DNA from: Chryseomicrobium sp. FSL W7-1435
GTDB taxonomy: Bacteria > Bacillota > Bacilli > Bacillales_A > Planococcaceae
Direction: 5' to 3'
Length of the DNA: 64,000 bases
Assembly (NCBI RefSeq): GCF_038595005.1
Contig: NZ_CP151997.1
Span: 1,240,001 to 1,304,000, forward strand
Within the stretch, counting starts at the first letter, position 1. The number at the start of each line of letters is the position of its first letter. The position numbers and the translations under genes were made by a program. Below are positions 27,889 through 36,650 of the stretch, piece by piece. The notes under the pieces are model-generated. The model was not told where the DNA came from. It worked only from the letters and a program-made list of their open reading frames with translations, and did not search any database.

Positions 27889-28212
27889 TTATTCCGCAGT
27901 TACATACCCATGTTGCTCTAATGCCGAATACACAGGCTTTAACTGGATGTAACCTTCACCAATAACTTCATCTTCAATCGTAACTAATGGATAAAACAAC
28001 TCGTCGTTTTGAATTTGCTCAATATACTCGCCATCCACGTCTCTCTGTGATTGTTGCTCGATATCCACATAGTGAAAAGTAATGTTGTGATCAACAAATT
28101 TACGTGCAATCGCTGCCTCTAACCACTCATAGGTATCTTTAGATGAGGGAGCATTGACACAGCTCGCACAAATCACATCTGCCCCATACACTCTCAAAGT
28201 AATTTCCTTCAT
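27889..28212 (-). CDS. yuzD: YuzD, DUF1462 thioredoxin-like protein
   Basis: A 107-residue protein matching B. subtilis YuzD: MKEITLRVYGADVICASCVNAPSSKDTYEWLEAAI with a CASC redox-type motif near the N-terminus, and DELFYPLVTIEDEVIGEGYIQLKPVY near the end. The thioredoxin-like fold with CxxC suggests a redox or metal role; the function is unproven. The start is set at 28212 by homology. Upstream in-frame codons run through the divergent promoter and into yutI and are ignored. It is divergent from yutI, as in B. subtilis. Confidence 0.88.
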   Translation of the reverse strand: MKEITLRVYGADVICASCVNAPSSKDTYEWLEAAIARKFVDHNITFHYVDIEQQSQRDVDGEYIEQIQNDELFYPLVTIEDEVIGEGYIQLKPVYSALEQHGYVTAE

Positions 28213-28235
28213 TATCCCCGACCCCAATTTCTTTA

Positions 28236-28265
28236 TTGGATTTTTTTGTTCTATCCAATTATAAT
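28236..28265 (+). promoter_or_regulatory. Promoter of yutI
   Basis: TTGGAT, an 18-base spacer and a consensus TATAAT lie 27 bases before the ATG. The inverted repeat ATTGGAT / ATCCAAT overlaps it, in the divergent region with yuzD. Confidence 0.6.
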
Positions 28266-28292
28266 AGGAAATAGTGAAAGGAGTCGAAAGAA

Positions 28293-28526
28293 ATGACTGA
28301 TACAATGAATGAACAAGTTCAAGAAGTACTCGATAAATTACGCCCATTCCTACTCCGCGATGGTGGGGACTGTGAATTAGTAGATATTGAAGACGGTATC
28401 GTAAAATTACGTCTCCTAGGCGCATGTGGTACATGCCCAAGTTCAACGATTACACTAAAAGCTGGTATTGAACGCGCATTACTTGAAGAAGTACCAGGTG
28501 TAGTAGAAGTTGAGCAAGTATTTTAA
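28293..28526 (+). CDS. yutI: YutI, NifU C-terminal domain Fe-S protein
   Basis: A 77-residue Nfu-type carrier. The CxxC cluster motif is in [20 protein letters not shown], and [17 protein letters not shown] is the usual N-terminal part of the domain. It transfers Fe-S clusters to target proteins. AAAGGAG precedes the ATG. A small terminator separates it from sufA, so the two may be separate units or partly linked. Confidence 0.94.
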   Translation: MTDTMNEQVQEVLDKLRPFLLRDGGDCELVDIEDGIVKLRLLGACGTCPSSTITLKAGIERALLEEVPGVVEVEQVF

Positions 28527-28538
28527 GTAATTAATCGA

Positions 28539-28563
28539 GACAGGGCACCTGCCTTGTCTTTTT
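28539..28563 (+). terminator. Short terminator between yutI and sufA
   Basis: GACAGGG / CCTTGTC stem (one G-U) with loop CACCTG and five T. It is weak and may allow read-through. Confidence 0.55.
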
Positions 28564-28595
28564 GTTTCAAACAACAGGGAAGGTGGGAAACAAAC

Positions 28596-28958
28596 ATGAC
28601 TCACGTAGTGGATCTGACCGAAGCGGCAGCGTTTCGTGTTAAAGAGATGATGGAACACAACGAAGAACAAGGGGCGTTCCTCCGAGTTTCTGTGAACGGT
28701 GGAGGATGCAGTGGTTTATCCTATGGCATGAGCTTTACACACGAAAAAGCGATAGATGACCGAGAAGACCAGCAGCATGAGGTGCCAATAGTTGTAGCTG
28801 AAGAAGACGCTGGCATCTTGATGGGTACTAAGATTGATTACAAGCAATCACTCATGGGTGGCGGTTTCACAATCGAAAATCCAAATGCCATCGCAAACTG
28901 TGGCTGTGGTTCTTCATTCCGTACAGCAACGAAGCAAGGTACTCCTGAAAATTGTTAA
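28596..28958 (+). CDS. sufA: SufA/ErpA-type A-type Fe-S carrier (YutM)
   Basis: A 120-residue HesB/IscA family protein. The three conserved cysteines are visible: GGGCSGLSYGM and the C-terminal NCGCGSSF. It carries Fe-S clusters from SufBCD to apoproteins. ATG at 28596 follows GGGAAGGTGGG; the frame is open further upstream through the yutI terminator. It acts with the suf operon at 2-7 kb although it is encoded 21 kb away. Confidence 0.92.
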   Translation: MTHVVDLTEAAAFRVKEMMEHNEEQGAFLRVSVNGGGCSGLSYGMSFTHEKAIDDREDQQHEVPIVVAEEDAGILMGTKIDYKQSLMGGGFTIENPNAIANCGCGSSFRTATKQGTPENC

Positions 28959-29006
28959 TATAAAGACACCGGAACAAACATAGTAATGGATCCAAATTAG
29001 TTAATA

Positions 29007-29200
29007 AATGTTGAGTGTAGTGGAAGGGCTGACTCCAGTGGGATCAAAAGCGTTACGTGAGGCCCCGCAGGAGCGTATGCGACGAGGAGACTCACGACGC
29101 GCCCACGGAACGCAGCCCTGGAACGGAACTCAATGCAATCGAATCAGCAGATTCTCAGGAATGGAACCTCGAGAACCTGCTGATTTTATTTTTGTCTAAG
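29007..29200. repeat. Dispersed intergenic repeat element, copy 1 (complete)
   Basis: About 190 bases with a characteristic order: GGCTGACTCCAGTGGGATCA, then GTGAG...CCCGCAGGAGCG and GCGACGAGGA...CTCAC, then CGCCCACGGAACGCAGCCC, GGAACGGAACTC, and a long terminal hairpin AATCAGCAGATTCTCAGG / CCTCGAGAACCTGCTGATT followed by a T-rich tail. Related copies lie at 39.99-40.40 kb (split) and 48.52-48.68 kb. No protein-coding potential is convincing. It accounts for most of the 28959-29296 gap. Confidence 0.8.
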
Positions 29201-29296
29201 TCTGTATCCGCTTATAAAATTCTAATTCTGTGTAAAGCCTAATAAGTACTTAAGTTTTTGAATAATTGCAAACGTTTAATTCGAAACAAGTATTCA

Positions 29297-29325
29297 TTGA
29301 ACTTCTATTCCAAAAGGGCTAATAT
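29297..29325 (+). promoter_or_regulatory. Promoter of yumB
   Basis: TTGAAC, a 17-base spacer and TAATAT, 71 bases before the ATG. The long leader shows no clear riboswitch. Confidence 0.5.
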
Positions 29326-29396
29326 AGAAAGTAAGTGTTTGCAACCGATTGGCGGCAAATGAGTGAAAATATAAACTAAAAGGTGGTAGCGGTACC

Positions 29397-30611
29397 ATGA
29401 ATAGACCTAAGATTTTAATTCTAGGAGCAGGCTATGGCGGACTTTCAACTGCCGTAAATCTACAAAAAAAATTAAATGCAAATGATGCAGATATCACATT
29501 AATCAACAAAAATGACTATCATTATGAGTCGACTTGGTTGCACGAAGCAGCAGCAGGTACACTTTCTCCTGAAGATGTACGTTATGACATCAAAAGCGTT
29601 TTAAACGGCGATAGAGTGGAATTTGTTCAAGCAGCTGTTACTGGTATCGATGTGAATGCTCGAAAAATTTCAACTGACCGAGGCGAGCATACTTATGACT
29701 ATCTAGTTATTGGACTTGGTTTTGAAGGCGAAACATTCGGCATTGAAGGCTTAGACAAATATGCGTTATCTATTGCAAACGTTGGCGCAGCTCGTCAAAT
29801 TCGTCAACATATCGAGTACCAATTCGCTATGTGGTCTCAAGATGAAGTGAAAGATGACAGTCGTCTAACTATCGTTGTAGGTGGAGCAGGCTTTACAGGA
29901 ATTGAATTCCTTGGAGAGCTTGGCAACCGCATTCCAGAACTATGCAAAGAATATGATGTACCCCAAGAAAAAGTGCGTGTTCTTTGTGTAGAAGCTGCAC
30001 CAATGGTACTTCCTGGATTTGATCCAGAACTAGTAGATTATGCAATACGTCATTTAGAAGCAAAAGGCATTGAATTCTCGATTGGAACACCAGTTGTTCA
30101 AGCTACTCCTGAAGGTGTTAAAATCAAAACTGGCGAAGAACAGTTTGATTTCATTAAAGCAGGTACAGTTGTATGGGCTGCTGGAGTTCGAGGCAACCGT
30201 CTAATTGAAACATCAGGTATCGAAAACATGCGTGCTCGTGTCAAAGTTGACAAAGACATGCGTGCTCCAGGATTCCCAGATGTCTTTATTGTTGGAGACT
30301 GCGCATTGTTGATCAATGAAGAAGTTAACCGTCCATACCCACCAACAGCTCAAATTGCTATGCAACAAGCAGAAACAATTGCAGACAACTTAATGTCTCT
30401 AATGAAAAATGAAGAGACGCATGCATTTGTGCCACAATTAAAAGGTTCTGTTTGTTCACTTGGTGAGCATGATGCAATCGGTGACGTGATGGGTCGTAAA
30501 ATCACAGGAACTAAAGCAGCTATCATGAAAAAAGTCATCGATAACCGTGCTTTGTACATGATCGGTGGAGCACCACTTGTTATGAAAAAAGGTAAATTGA
30601 ACTTACTATAA
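29397..30611 (+). CDS. yumB: Type II NADH dehydrogenase (YumB-like)
   Basis: A 404-residue NDH-2 flavoprotein. FAD motif [21 protein letters not shown] motif [20 protein letters not shown]-terminal FAD contact [10 protein letters not shown] and the quinone-site pattern [12 protein letters not shown]. It oxidises NADH with menaquinone without proton pumping at the inner membrane face. AGGTGGT precedes the ATG. A second NDH-2-like protein, YutJ, is encoded 3 kb upstream and is under Rex; no Rex site is seen here. Confidence 0.92.
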   Translation: MNRPKILILGAGYGGLSTAVNLQKKLNANDADITLINKNDYHYESTWLHEAAAGTLSPEDVRYDIKSVLNGDRVEFVQAAVTGIDVNARKISTDRGEHTYDYLVIGLGFEGETFGIEGLDKYALSIANVGAARQIRQHIEYQFAMWSQDEVKDDSRLTIVVGGAGFTGIEFLGELGNRIPELCKEYDVPQEKVRVLCVEAAPMVLPGFDPELVDYAIRHLEAKGIEFSIGTPVVQATPEGVKIKTGEEQFDFIKAGTVVWAAGVRGNRLIETSGIENMRARVKVDKDMRAPGFPDVFIVGDCALLINEEVNRPYPPTAQIAMQQAETIADNLMSLMKNEETHAFVPQLKGSVCSLGEHDAIGDVMGRKITGTKAAIMKKVIDNRALYMIGGAPLVMKKGKLNLL

Positions 30612-30622
30612 AAATGTTTTTC

Positions 30623-30655
30623 AAACAGTCGCAGAATTTGCGGCTGTTTTTTTGT
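30623..30655 (+). terminator. Terminator of yumB
   Basis: AACAGTCGCA / TGCGGCTGTT stem with loop GAATT and seven T. Confidence 0.88.
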
Positions 30656-30723
30656 GGCCAATAGGAGGAGAAACCACTCTTTTTTTATTTTCGGGTATAC
30701 TAAAAAACAGGGAGGGGAATACT

Positions 30724-31230
30724 ATGTCACGTAAAGAAAGAGGCAACGTCTGGTTAGGTGTTGCAGGGATTGTGATCAACTCTAAAGGTGAATGGCTCGT
30801 TGTTCAAAAGCGGTACGGTGGGCTGAATGGAAAATGGTCTTTGCCAGCAGGATTTGTAGAAGGGAATGAAACCGTTGATCAAGCGGTACTCAGAGAGATT
30901 AAAGAAGAAACAGGAATCGATGCAAACGTTATACAGCTAATAGGTTTCCGAAGCGGTGTGATTAAAGAGAAAATTAGTGACAACATGGCTATCTTCTTCT
31001 TGAAGCCAGTAGATTCGGAACAGCAACCACATCCTCAACTTGAAGAGTTATATGAAGCCCGCTGGATGACACCTGAGCAGTTATTAGCAGATGAGCGAAC
31101 TACGACGATGATAAAGGTGTTTTTACGAGTCAATCAAGATGCTGGCTTCGAAACACGTGAAGGGCTGGATCCAGGTCCGGTATTTGGGTACAGCAGTTAT
31201 AAACTGTTCACAGCATCAGAACACGACTAA
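30724..31230 (+). CDS. NUDIX hydrolase
   Basis: A 168-residue Nudix-fold hydrolase. The Nudix box GFVEGNETVDQAVLREIKEE followed by TGI matches GX5EX7REUXEEXGU exactly, so it should cleave a nucleoside diphosphate linked to another group. The start at 30724 follows GGGAGGGG; an upstream in-frame ATG lies in the yumB terminator. Substrate is not predictable. It is a single gene between yumB and yuiA. Confidence 0.92.
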   Translation: MSRKERGNVWLGVAGIVINSKGEWLVVQKRYGGLNGKWSLPAGFVEGNETVDQAVLREIKEETGIDANVIQLIGFRSGVIKEKISDNMAIFFLKPVDSEQQPHPQLEELYEARWMTPEQLLADERTTTMIKVFLRVNQDAGFETREGLDPGPVFGYSSYKLFTASEHD

Positions 31231-31284
31231 GGACACATTTTCGTAATATTTAATTCGAATTATCAAAAAACTCCTTTGAATATC

Positions 31285-31313
31285 TTTACACGTTTTTTCA
31301 TATATGATATATT
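31285..31313 (+). promoter_or_regulatory. Promoter of yuiA
   Basis: TTTACA, a 17-base spacer and TATATT lie 38 bases before the yuiA start. Confidence 0.6.
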
Positions 31314-31351
31314 ATCAGAATATTAAAACTAAAAATAAGGGAGTTTTTCAT

Positions 31352-31477
31352 ATGACACAATTCAGAAAACCAGCAAATCCAACTCATTGCCCATACTGTA
31401 AAGGGAACGGCTATTTCCAACTGCGCCTAGGCGGCTCTGAGACTTGTACGGTATGCCAAGGATCAGGCAGAAAATAA
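31352..31477 (+). CDS. yuiA: YuiA-like small CxxC zinc-ribbon protein, 41 aa
   Basis: A 41-residue protein with two CxxCxGxG-type knuckles: HCPYCKGNGYF and TCTVCQGSG. This is the DnaJ-like zinc-binding pattern in its smallest form. GGGAG precedes the ATG and a good promoter lies upstream, so it is very likely expressed although short. yuiB follows as in B. subtilis. Its role is unknown. Confidence 0.8.
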   Translation: MTQFRKPANPTHCPYCKGNGYFQLRLGGSETCTVCQGSGRK

Positions 31478-31515
31478 AGCAATTTTGACAATCAGGTGAA
31501 TCAGAGCGGCTTACA

Positions 31516-31544
31516 TTGAAATGCCCCCGGTCTTCGAGTACACT
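31516..31544 (+). promoter_or_regulatory. Promoter of yuiB
   Basis: TTGAAA, a 17-base spacer and TACACT end 27 bases before the yuiB ATG. Confidence 0.5.
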
Positions 31545-31571
31545 TATACAAGATGACACGGAGGGAAAATC

Positions 31572-31895
31572 ATGGACTTTTCATTGCCGCAACTGATTAT
31601 ATCAATGTTGCTTTTCGTTGTAATGTTTTTTGGAATAGGTTTTTTATTAAATATGTTATTGCGCATGACGTGGTTTATGGCAATTGTATACCCAATCGTT
31701 GTAATACTGATTATTGATGATGTTGGATTTTTCGATTACTTTGTTCAACCAGTCACTGCCTTTACAGCATTAGTGACTAAAATCTCTAATCTTCACGTAG
31801 CGGATTACGTTATTTTGGGTGGAGGACTTCTAGGGGCCATTATTGCCGGTCTTGTTAGTCGCTATCTTCGTAAAAACGGCTATCAAATGTTTTAA
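31572..31895 (+). CDS. yuiB: YuiB-like membrane protein
   Basis: A 107-residue protein with three hydrophobic segments (about residues 6-27, 33-55 and 76-98). It corresponds in length and position to B. subtilis YuiB. There is no known function. ACGGAGGG precedes the ATG, and a bidirectional terminator follows. Confidence 0.8.
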   Translation: MDFSLPQLIISMLLFVVMFFGIGFLLNMLLRMTWFMAIVYPIVVILIIDDVGFFDYFVQPVTAFTALVTKISNLHVADYVILGGGLLGAIIAGLVSRYLRKNGYQMF

Positions 31896-31897
31896 TC

Positions 31898-31940
31898 AAA
31901 AAGATCCATCCCGCAACTCTTTGCGAGATGGATCTTTTTT
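31898..31940. terminator. Bidirectional terminator between yuiB and yuiD
   Basis: Stem AAAAAGATCCATC(CC)GCAA / TTGC(GA)GATGGATCTTTTTT between convergent genes. Confidence 0.9.
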
Positions 31941-32415
31941 ATAGTATCAGCGAATAAAGAATGACCGAAATAGCAATTCCCGTTAAAGCACCCATGAACA
32001 CTTCAATCGGCTTATGGCCTAATAAAGTTTTAAGTTCTTGAATCTTTTCTTCTTCTTTCTTTTTAGGCCAATCCTTTGTATGCTCATAGAAATTGTGAAG
32101 ATCTGCCCGTAGTTGATTAATGATAATGGCTTGTTGCCCAGCTTGGAAACGAACGCCTGTTGCATCGAACATGACAATTACAGCGAATATGGCTGAAATA
32201 CCAAACATGGTAGAATCGAGGCCTTCTTCAAATGCTACTGCTGTTGTCAGGGCAGTTACCGCAGCTGAGTGGGAACTAGGCATTCCTCCGGTAGATGTAA
32301 AAAGAGCAGCATCCACTTTACGAGATACTAAATAATGAATAGGTATCTTCACGAACTGAGCGAAAAAAATGGCAAATAGTGCTGTCCATAAAGGGATATT
32401 TTGAAAAATTTCCAT
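31939..32415 (-). CDS. yuiD: YuiD, divergent PAP2 family (DUF212) membrane protein
   Basis: A 158-residue membrane protein. The family blocks are FAQFVKIPIHYLVSRK, STGGMPSSHSAAVTALTTA and MFDATGVRFQAGQQA, ending in a membrane segment after LLGHKPIEVFMGA. The PSSH motif and the His in GHKP match the acid phosphatase/PAP2-like active-site residues, which suggests a lipid phosphatase-like role; activity is unproven. AAAGGAG precedes the ATG. It is divergent from pepA, as in B. subtilis. Confidence 0.88.
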   Translation of the reverse strand: MEIFQNIPLWTALFAIFFAQFVKIPIHYLVSRKVDAALFTSTGGMPSSHSAAVTALTTAVAFEEGLDSTMFGISAIFAVIVMFDATGVRFQAGQQAIIINQLRADLHNFYEHTKDWPKKKEEEKIQELKTLLGHKPIEVFMGALTGIAISVILYSLIL

Positions 32416-32466
32416 GATGGATCGCTCCTTTTTCTAGCGTAGTACTTGTAGTATAGCACAAGAAAA

Positions 32467-32496
32467 TTGGCGAGACCCAAATAGAATAGGTATAAT
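32467..32496 (+). promoter_or_regulatory. Promoter of pepA
   Basis: TTGGCG, an 18-base spacer and a consensus TATAAT lie 31 bases before the GTG start. Confidence 0.6.
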
Positions 32497-32527
32497 AGAA
32501 AACGAGTACACAAAGGAGGAATGGTTC

Positions 32528-34033
32528 GTGATTATTTTAACAAATGAAGTAAATTTAGCTGAAATTCAATACGAAACGTTAGTAGTCGGTCTAAGCACAC
32601 ACAGTGAACAAGTCGAAGGCTGGGACGCATTCACAAGCACATTTGGTCCACAGATTACTGACCTTATTAAATCAAAAGATCTTTCTACAAAAGAAAAAGA
32701 AATTACAACTTTCCACGTGGCAACTGATTCATCGGTCAAACGCATTTTATTCGTGGGACTTGGAAACCGTAAAAAGCTTACAGAAGAAAGCCTACGTCAA
32801 TTATTTGGTCGTGTAGGGAAAACGTTACTTAAGAAAAGCTATTCAGAAGTTTCAATTTTAGTGCCTTCGTTCGTTAACGAAGAACTTTCTGAACAAGATG
32901 TAGCTTTCTTGGCTGGAGAAGGGCTAGGCATGGGAACTTACCAAGTACTTGATTACAAAACAACTGTCCATGATACAGATTTTGATTTAGCAGCTGTTGA
33001 ACTTCTTAGCCAAGCAGATGAGCAAGAGATCGTGTCTTACTTTGAAGTCGGTCTAGTTTATTCAGAAGCTGTGAATGAAGCACGCACGCTTGTTAATATG
33101 CCAGGAAACATTCTGACAGCGTCAGAGCTTGGGGAGTACGCACGTGAGCTTGGAGAAGAATATGGTTTTGAGACGCATATTCTTGGAAAAGAAGAAATTG
33201 AAGAGCTTGGTATGGGAGCCCTTCTCGCTGTTAATCAGGGATCTGTAGAAGAGCCACGTTTGATCGTGTTAAAGCATCAGGCAACTGATAATTGGGAAGA
33301 CCCAATCGCTTTAGTCGGTAAGGGAATCACGTTTGATACAGGTGGTTATTCTTTAAAGCCTAAAGACGGTATTGTTGGGATGAAAGGCGATATGGGAGGA
33401 GCTGCTGCAGTTCTTGGTGCGATGCGCATCATCGGAGAAACGAAGCCGAACAAGAACGTTATTGCAGTCATCGCTTCTACAGATAACATGGTTTCAGGGA
33501 ATGCGTTTAAACCTGATGATGTGATCACTTCCATGAGTGGAAAAACAATTGAAATCTTAAATACAGATGCAGAAGGACGCTTAGTCCTTGCAGACGCAGT
33601 TACGTATGCAAAACAACAAGGGGCTACAGCTATCGTAGACGTAGCAACATTGACAGGTGGCGTCATCGTAGCACTTGGTATGGATAAAACAGGCGCTTTA
33701 ACAAATGATGAAGCTCTTTTCGAAGAATTTATGGAAGCTTCTATCGAAACAGGTGAATTTGTATGGCGTTTACCACTGACGGAAAGCGATAAAAAGCGAA
33801 TCCGTAAGAGTGAAGTGGCAGACTTAAACAATTCACCAGGCCGTGATGGTCATATGATCTTTGGTGGAGGATTCGTCGGAGAGTTTGCAGAAAATACACC
33901 TTGGATTCACTTAGACATTGCTGGCACTTCAGGAACACCAAGTGAGCATGATTTAGGACCTAAAGGTGGTACAGGTGTTATGGTACGAACACTTGCCTCA
34001 TTCGTTGAGCGTTTAGCAACAGAAGACAACTAA
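32528..34033 (+). CDS. pepA: Leucyl aminopeptidase (M17 family)
   Basis: A 501-residue cytosolic metallopeptidase. The catalytic C-terminal half shows GKGITFDTGGYSLKP, GMKGDMGG and the family signature NTDAEGRL with metal-binding Asp and Glu. The N-terminal domain of about 170 residues is the usual M17 regulatory domain. The start is GTG at 32528, 6 bases after AAAGGAGGAATGG. It releases N-terminal residues from peptides. In B. subtilis the equivalent gene is yuiE, also next to yuiD. Confidence 0.94.
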   Translation: MIILTNEVNLAEIQYETLVVGLSTHSEQVEGWDAFTSTFGPQITDLIKSKDLSTKEKEITTFHVATDSSVKRILFVGLGNRKKLTEESLRQLFGRVGKTLLKKSYSEVSILVPSFVNEELSEQDVAFLAGEGLGMGTYQVLDYKTTVHDTDFDLAAVELLSQADEQEIVSYFEVGLVYSEAVNEARTLVNMPGNILTASELGEYARELGEEYGFETHILGKEEIEELGMGALLAVNQGSVEEPRLIVLKHQATDNWEDPIALVGKGITFDTGGYSLKPKDGIVGMKGDMGGAAAVLGAMRIIGETKPNKNVIAVIASTDNMVSGNAFKPDDVITSMSGKTIEILNTDAEGRLVLADAVTYAKQQGATAIVDVATLTGGVIVALGMDKTGALTNDEALFEEFMEASIETGEFVWRLPLTESDKKRIRKSEVADLNNSPGRDGHMIFGGGFVGEFAENTPWIHLDIAGTSGTPSEHDLGPKGGTGVMVRTLASFVERLATEDN

Positions 34034-34063
34034 AAAAGAGCAGCCTAGAGCTGCTCTTTTTTT
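34031..34063. terminator. Bidirectional terminator between pepA and mrpG
   Basis: AAAAAAGAGCAGC / GCTGCTCTTTTTTT perfect stem with loop CTAGA between convergent operons. Confidence 0.92.
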
Positions 34064-34416
34064 GTGGCGTCTTTTGCCACTAATGCCTCCATATCATCTC
34101 TAACGGTTTCTTTTGCTAACGGGACACCAGAGAAGTATGCGGCTTTTGCCATCATATGTCCTCCTACAGGTCCTGTGATAAAGAGGAAGACAATCCCCAA
34201 GATAATGCGTGGATTAAAATTGTCTTCAATTAACCAGAAGTGAAGAAAAACACCGATTAAGATGGCCATGACACCCAGTGTGGCGCTTTTTGAAGCGGCA
34301 TGTGCCCGGCTATAGACATCGGGTAATCGAATCAACCCGATTGCTGTTACTAGGATAAAGAAAACGCCAACTGTGATAAAGAGAATGATTAGACTATTGA
34401 TTAGCATCTCGGTCAT
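34045..34416 (-). CDS. mrpG: MrpG, Na+/H+ antiporter subunit G
   Basis: A 123-residue membrane subunit with three hydrophobic segments; IRLPDVYSRAHAASKSATLG is the MrpG/MnhG hallmark. ATG at 34416 is listed. A TTG at 34422 is better spaced from AAGGGAG and could be the real start. It is the last gene of mrpABCDEFG, coupled to mrpF by overlap and followed by the terminator. Confidence 0.92.
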   Translation of the reverse strand: MTEMLINSLIILFITVGVFFILVTAIGLIRLPDVYSRAHAASKSATLGVMAILIGVFLHFWLIEDNFNPRIILGIVFLFITGPVGGHMMAKAAYFSGVPLAKETVRDDMEALVAKDATKKEQL

Positions 34417-34681
34417 TTTCAATAATCACTCCCTTCTCTGTAAATTTAGAGAATGCTACTGTACCGATATAGGCAATGATAGCTAGGAGTAGCACGACTT
34501 CTAAAAAGAAAGGAGAATCAAAGAGAATAGAAAACAATCCGACAAGAGTAATCAATCCTACACCCATTGAGTCAAGTGCAATCACGCGGTCAGGAGTCGA
34601 CGGACCTTTTATCAGTCGATAAAGAAATCCGACTAGACTTAAACTAATGACACCAACAGCAATCCAGAGGAACATGTTCAT
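34394..34681 (-). CDS. mrpF: MrpF, Na+/H+ antiporter subunit F
   Basis: A 95-residue subunit with three hydrophobic segments and GPSTPDRVIALDSMGVG, the conserved MrpF segment. Its start shares bases with the mrpE stop (TAATG). It is part of the hetero-oligomeric Mrp complex. Confidence 0.93.
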   Translation of the reverse strand: MNMFLWIAVGVISLSLVGFLYRLIKGPSTPDRVIALDSMGVGLITLVGLFSILFDSPFFLEVVLLLAIIAYIGTVAFSKFTEKGVIIENDRDANQ

Positions 34682-35157
34682 TAGCGACTCACCTCCATAA
34701 TTGCTTTTTCGAATGTGTTACGAATAGAATTTACTGTATCTTCTACATCATCTAAATCAAGTGTATGCACATATAGTTTTGTGCGATCTTCTGAGATGTT
34801 AATAACGACTGTTCCAGGAGTTAATGTAATTAAAAGAGATAATAATGTGATCTCCCAACCTTCTTTCAACTGTGTTTCTAACTCAAAGATGGCCGGTCGG
34901 ATATTCATTTTCGGCTTTAAAATCACTCGAAGAACCGCAATATTTGAGACTACCAATTCTTTGAGGAACAGCAAGATCAACTTGGCAACCGCCACAACGC
35001 GTTCCAGATAAAAACGGGTTGAAAAGAAACGGCGAAGCATGAATAACATGACTAGACCTAAAATGTACCCAATAATAAATGTAGCAGCTGTAAATGAGTT
35101 GGATAGGAACATCCAAACAAATGCTATAAACACATTTAACAGTATTTGAATTGCCAT
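34681..35157 (-). CDS. mrpE: MrpE, Na+/H+ antiporter subunit E
   Basis: A 158-residue subunit. It has N-terminal membrane segments and a cytoplasmic C-terminal domain with ITLTPGTVVINISEDRTKLYVH, which is characteristic of MrpE. It overlaps both mrpD and mrpF by one base. Confidence 0.94.
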   Translation of the reverse strand: MAIQILLNVFIAFVWMFLSNSFTAATFIIGYILGLVMLFMLRRFFSTRFYLERVVAVAKLILLFLKELVVSNIAVLRVILKPKMNIRPAIFELETQLKEGWEITLLSLLITLTPGTVVINISEDRTKLYVHTLDLDDVEDTVNSIRNTFEKAIMEVSR

Positions 35158-36650
35158 TAGTTGTTCCCTCCTAACACTGCATCCACATAGAATGAAGGAT
35201 CCATTAATTGACGGCCCGCTTCTAAGAAGAAGGGTGTCAAGAACTCGATGAATACTCCGTAACCCATTACGAGAACAAATAATACAACTACTGGAGCCAT
35301 GTATTGGCTATACGCTTTTTTAGGAGGAGCGTTGAAGGGTTTCTCACTACCCCAAAAAGCGTAGATGAAGATACGAATCGCAGATAACAATACGACCATT
35401 GTTGAAGCTGCAACTACAATCGACTGCCAAACAAACCCGCCTTCTAATCCACCTTGAATAATTAAAATCTTACCGGCAAAACCACTTAGAGGTGGAATAC
35501 CTGCAAGTGCAAATACAGCAACCAAATAGGTCCATCCTAGAGTCGGATAGTGACGAATCAGACCACCCATTTCTCGCAAGTTTGTCTTGCCAGTAATAAG
35601 AATCAGCACCCCGATCATGAGGAAGAGAAGAGCCTTCACTAACATATCATGGACAAGATAAAGCGTAGCGCCTGTTACGGCAGTGGTGTTAAACGCTGCA
35701 AAACCAAATAGGATGACACCTACTGCAATGACGATATTGTAGATGATGATCTTTTTGATATCCATATAAGCGAGCGCTCCTATGCTACCAAAAATAATGG
35801 TGGCGATCGCCAACATCATTAACATGTCATGTGTGAATGCAACATCTGTTGTAAAGATGAGTGTATAGACGCGTGCAATGCTGTAAATCCCAACCTTCGT
35901 TAATAACGCACCAAATAATGCGAGTATTGGAAGGGGAGGGGCATAATATGCGCCTGGTAACCAGAAATAAAGTGGAAAGATCCCAGCTTTAATTCCGAAC
36001 ACTACCAAGAACATGATAGCAATCGTAGAAATTACGCCCATGCTTCCGATTTCTCCAAGCTTTACTGATAAATCGGCCATATTTAATGTTCCAGCTACTG
36101 AATAGATGTATCCAATGGTAATGACAAATAGAGCGGCAGCCACTACGTTTACAATGATATATTTCATCGATTCGCGCAGTTGGATTCGTTTACCTCCAAG
36201 TGCAATTAACACATAAGAAGCCATCAAGAATACCTCAAAGAATACAAATAGGTTGAATATATCTCCTGTTGTAAATGCCCCGTTGATCCCAGATAACATA
36301 AAGAGAACAGCAGGGTAGAAGAAGAAGCGTTCTCGCTCTTCACCTAATGCATAGACAGAATACCACAGCACGACGAATGTGATGAGAGACGAAGAGGTGA
36401 CTAAAAGTACACTCAACATATCTGAGACGAGTGAGATACCAAATGGAGCATCCCAGCTACCTAATGTTACAACTTGTATGCCATCTGTATATACTTTTGT
36501 AAGCAATACAACGGAAATAACCAATGTCAGTAGTGCACCGACAATTCCTCCGATGCGTTGAACGGTTAGGTTATTTCTAAATAGTAATAAAACAGTACCA
36601 ATCAAAAGCGGGACGATGATTGGAAGAACGACTAAATTAATCAATTTCAC
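35157..36650 (-). CDS. mrpD: MrpD, Na+/H+ antiporter subunit D
   Basis: A 497-residue subunit of the complex I NuoL/M/N-like proton-channel family, about 14 membrane segments. The key Glu and Lys are visible in NLFVFFEVFLMASYVLIAL and in the LPGAYYAPPLPILALFGALL and LVHDMLVKALLF segments. It is paired with MrpA in antiport. It overlaps mrpC by 14 bases. Confidence 0.95.
   Translation of the reverse strand: MKLINLVVLPIIVPLLIGTVLLLFRNNLTVQRIGGIVGALLTLVISVVLLTKVYTDGIQVVTLGSWDAPFGISLVSDMLSVLLVTSSSLITFVVLWYSVYALGEERERFFFYPAVLFMLSGINGAFTTGDIFNLFVFFEVFLMASYVLIALGGKRIQLRESMKYIIVNVVAAALFVITIGYIYSVAGTLNMADLSVKLGEIGSMGVISTIAIMFLVVFGIKAGIFPLYFWLPGAYYAPPLPILALFGALLTKVGIYSIARVYTLIFTTDVAFTHDMLMMLAIATIIFGSIGALAYMDIKKIIIYNIVIAVGVILFGFAAFNTTAVTGATLYLVHDMLVKALLFLMIGVLILITGKTNLREMGGLIRHYPTLGWTYLVAVFALAGIPPLSGFAGKILIIQGGLEGGFVWQSIVVAASTMVVLLSAIRIFIYAFWGSEKPFNAPPKKAYSQYMAPVVVLFVLVMGYGVFIEFLTPFFLEAGRQLMDPSFYVDAVLGGNN

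Noticed and set aside
29008-29242. Two small ORFs across the dispersed repeat
   Set aside because: They lie wholly or largely in a repeated non-coding element and have no ribosome site.
29266-29282. CcpA cre-like sequence TGCAAACGTTTAAT upstream of yumB
   Set aside because: Only about 11 of 14 positions fit the consensus and both bases at the right end are wrong.
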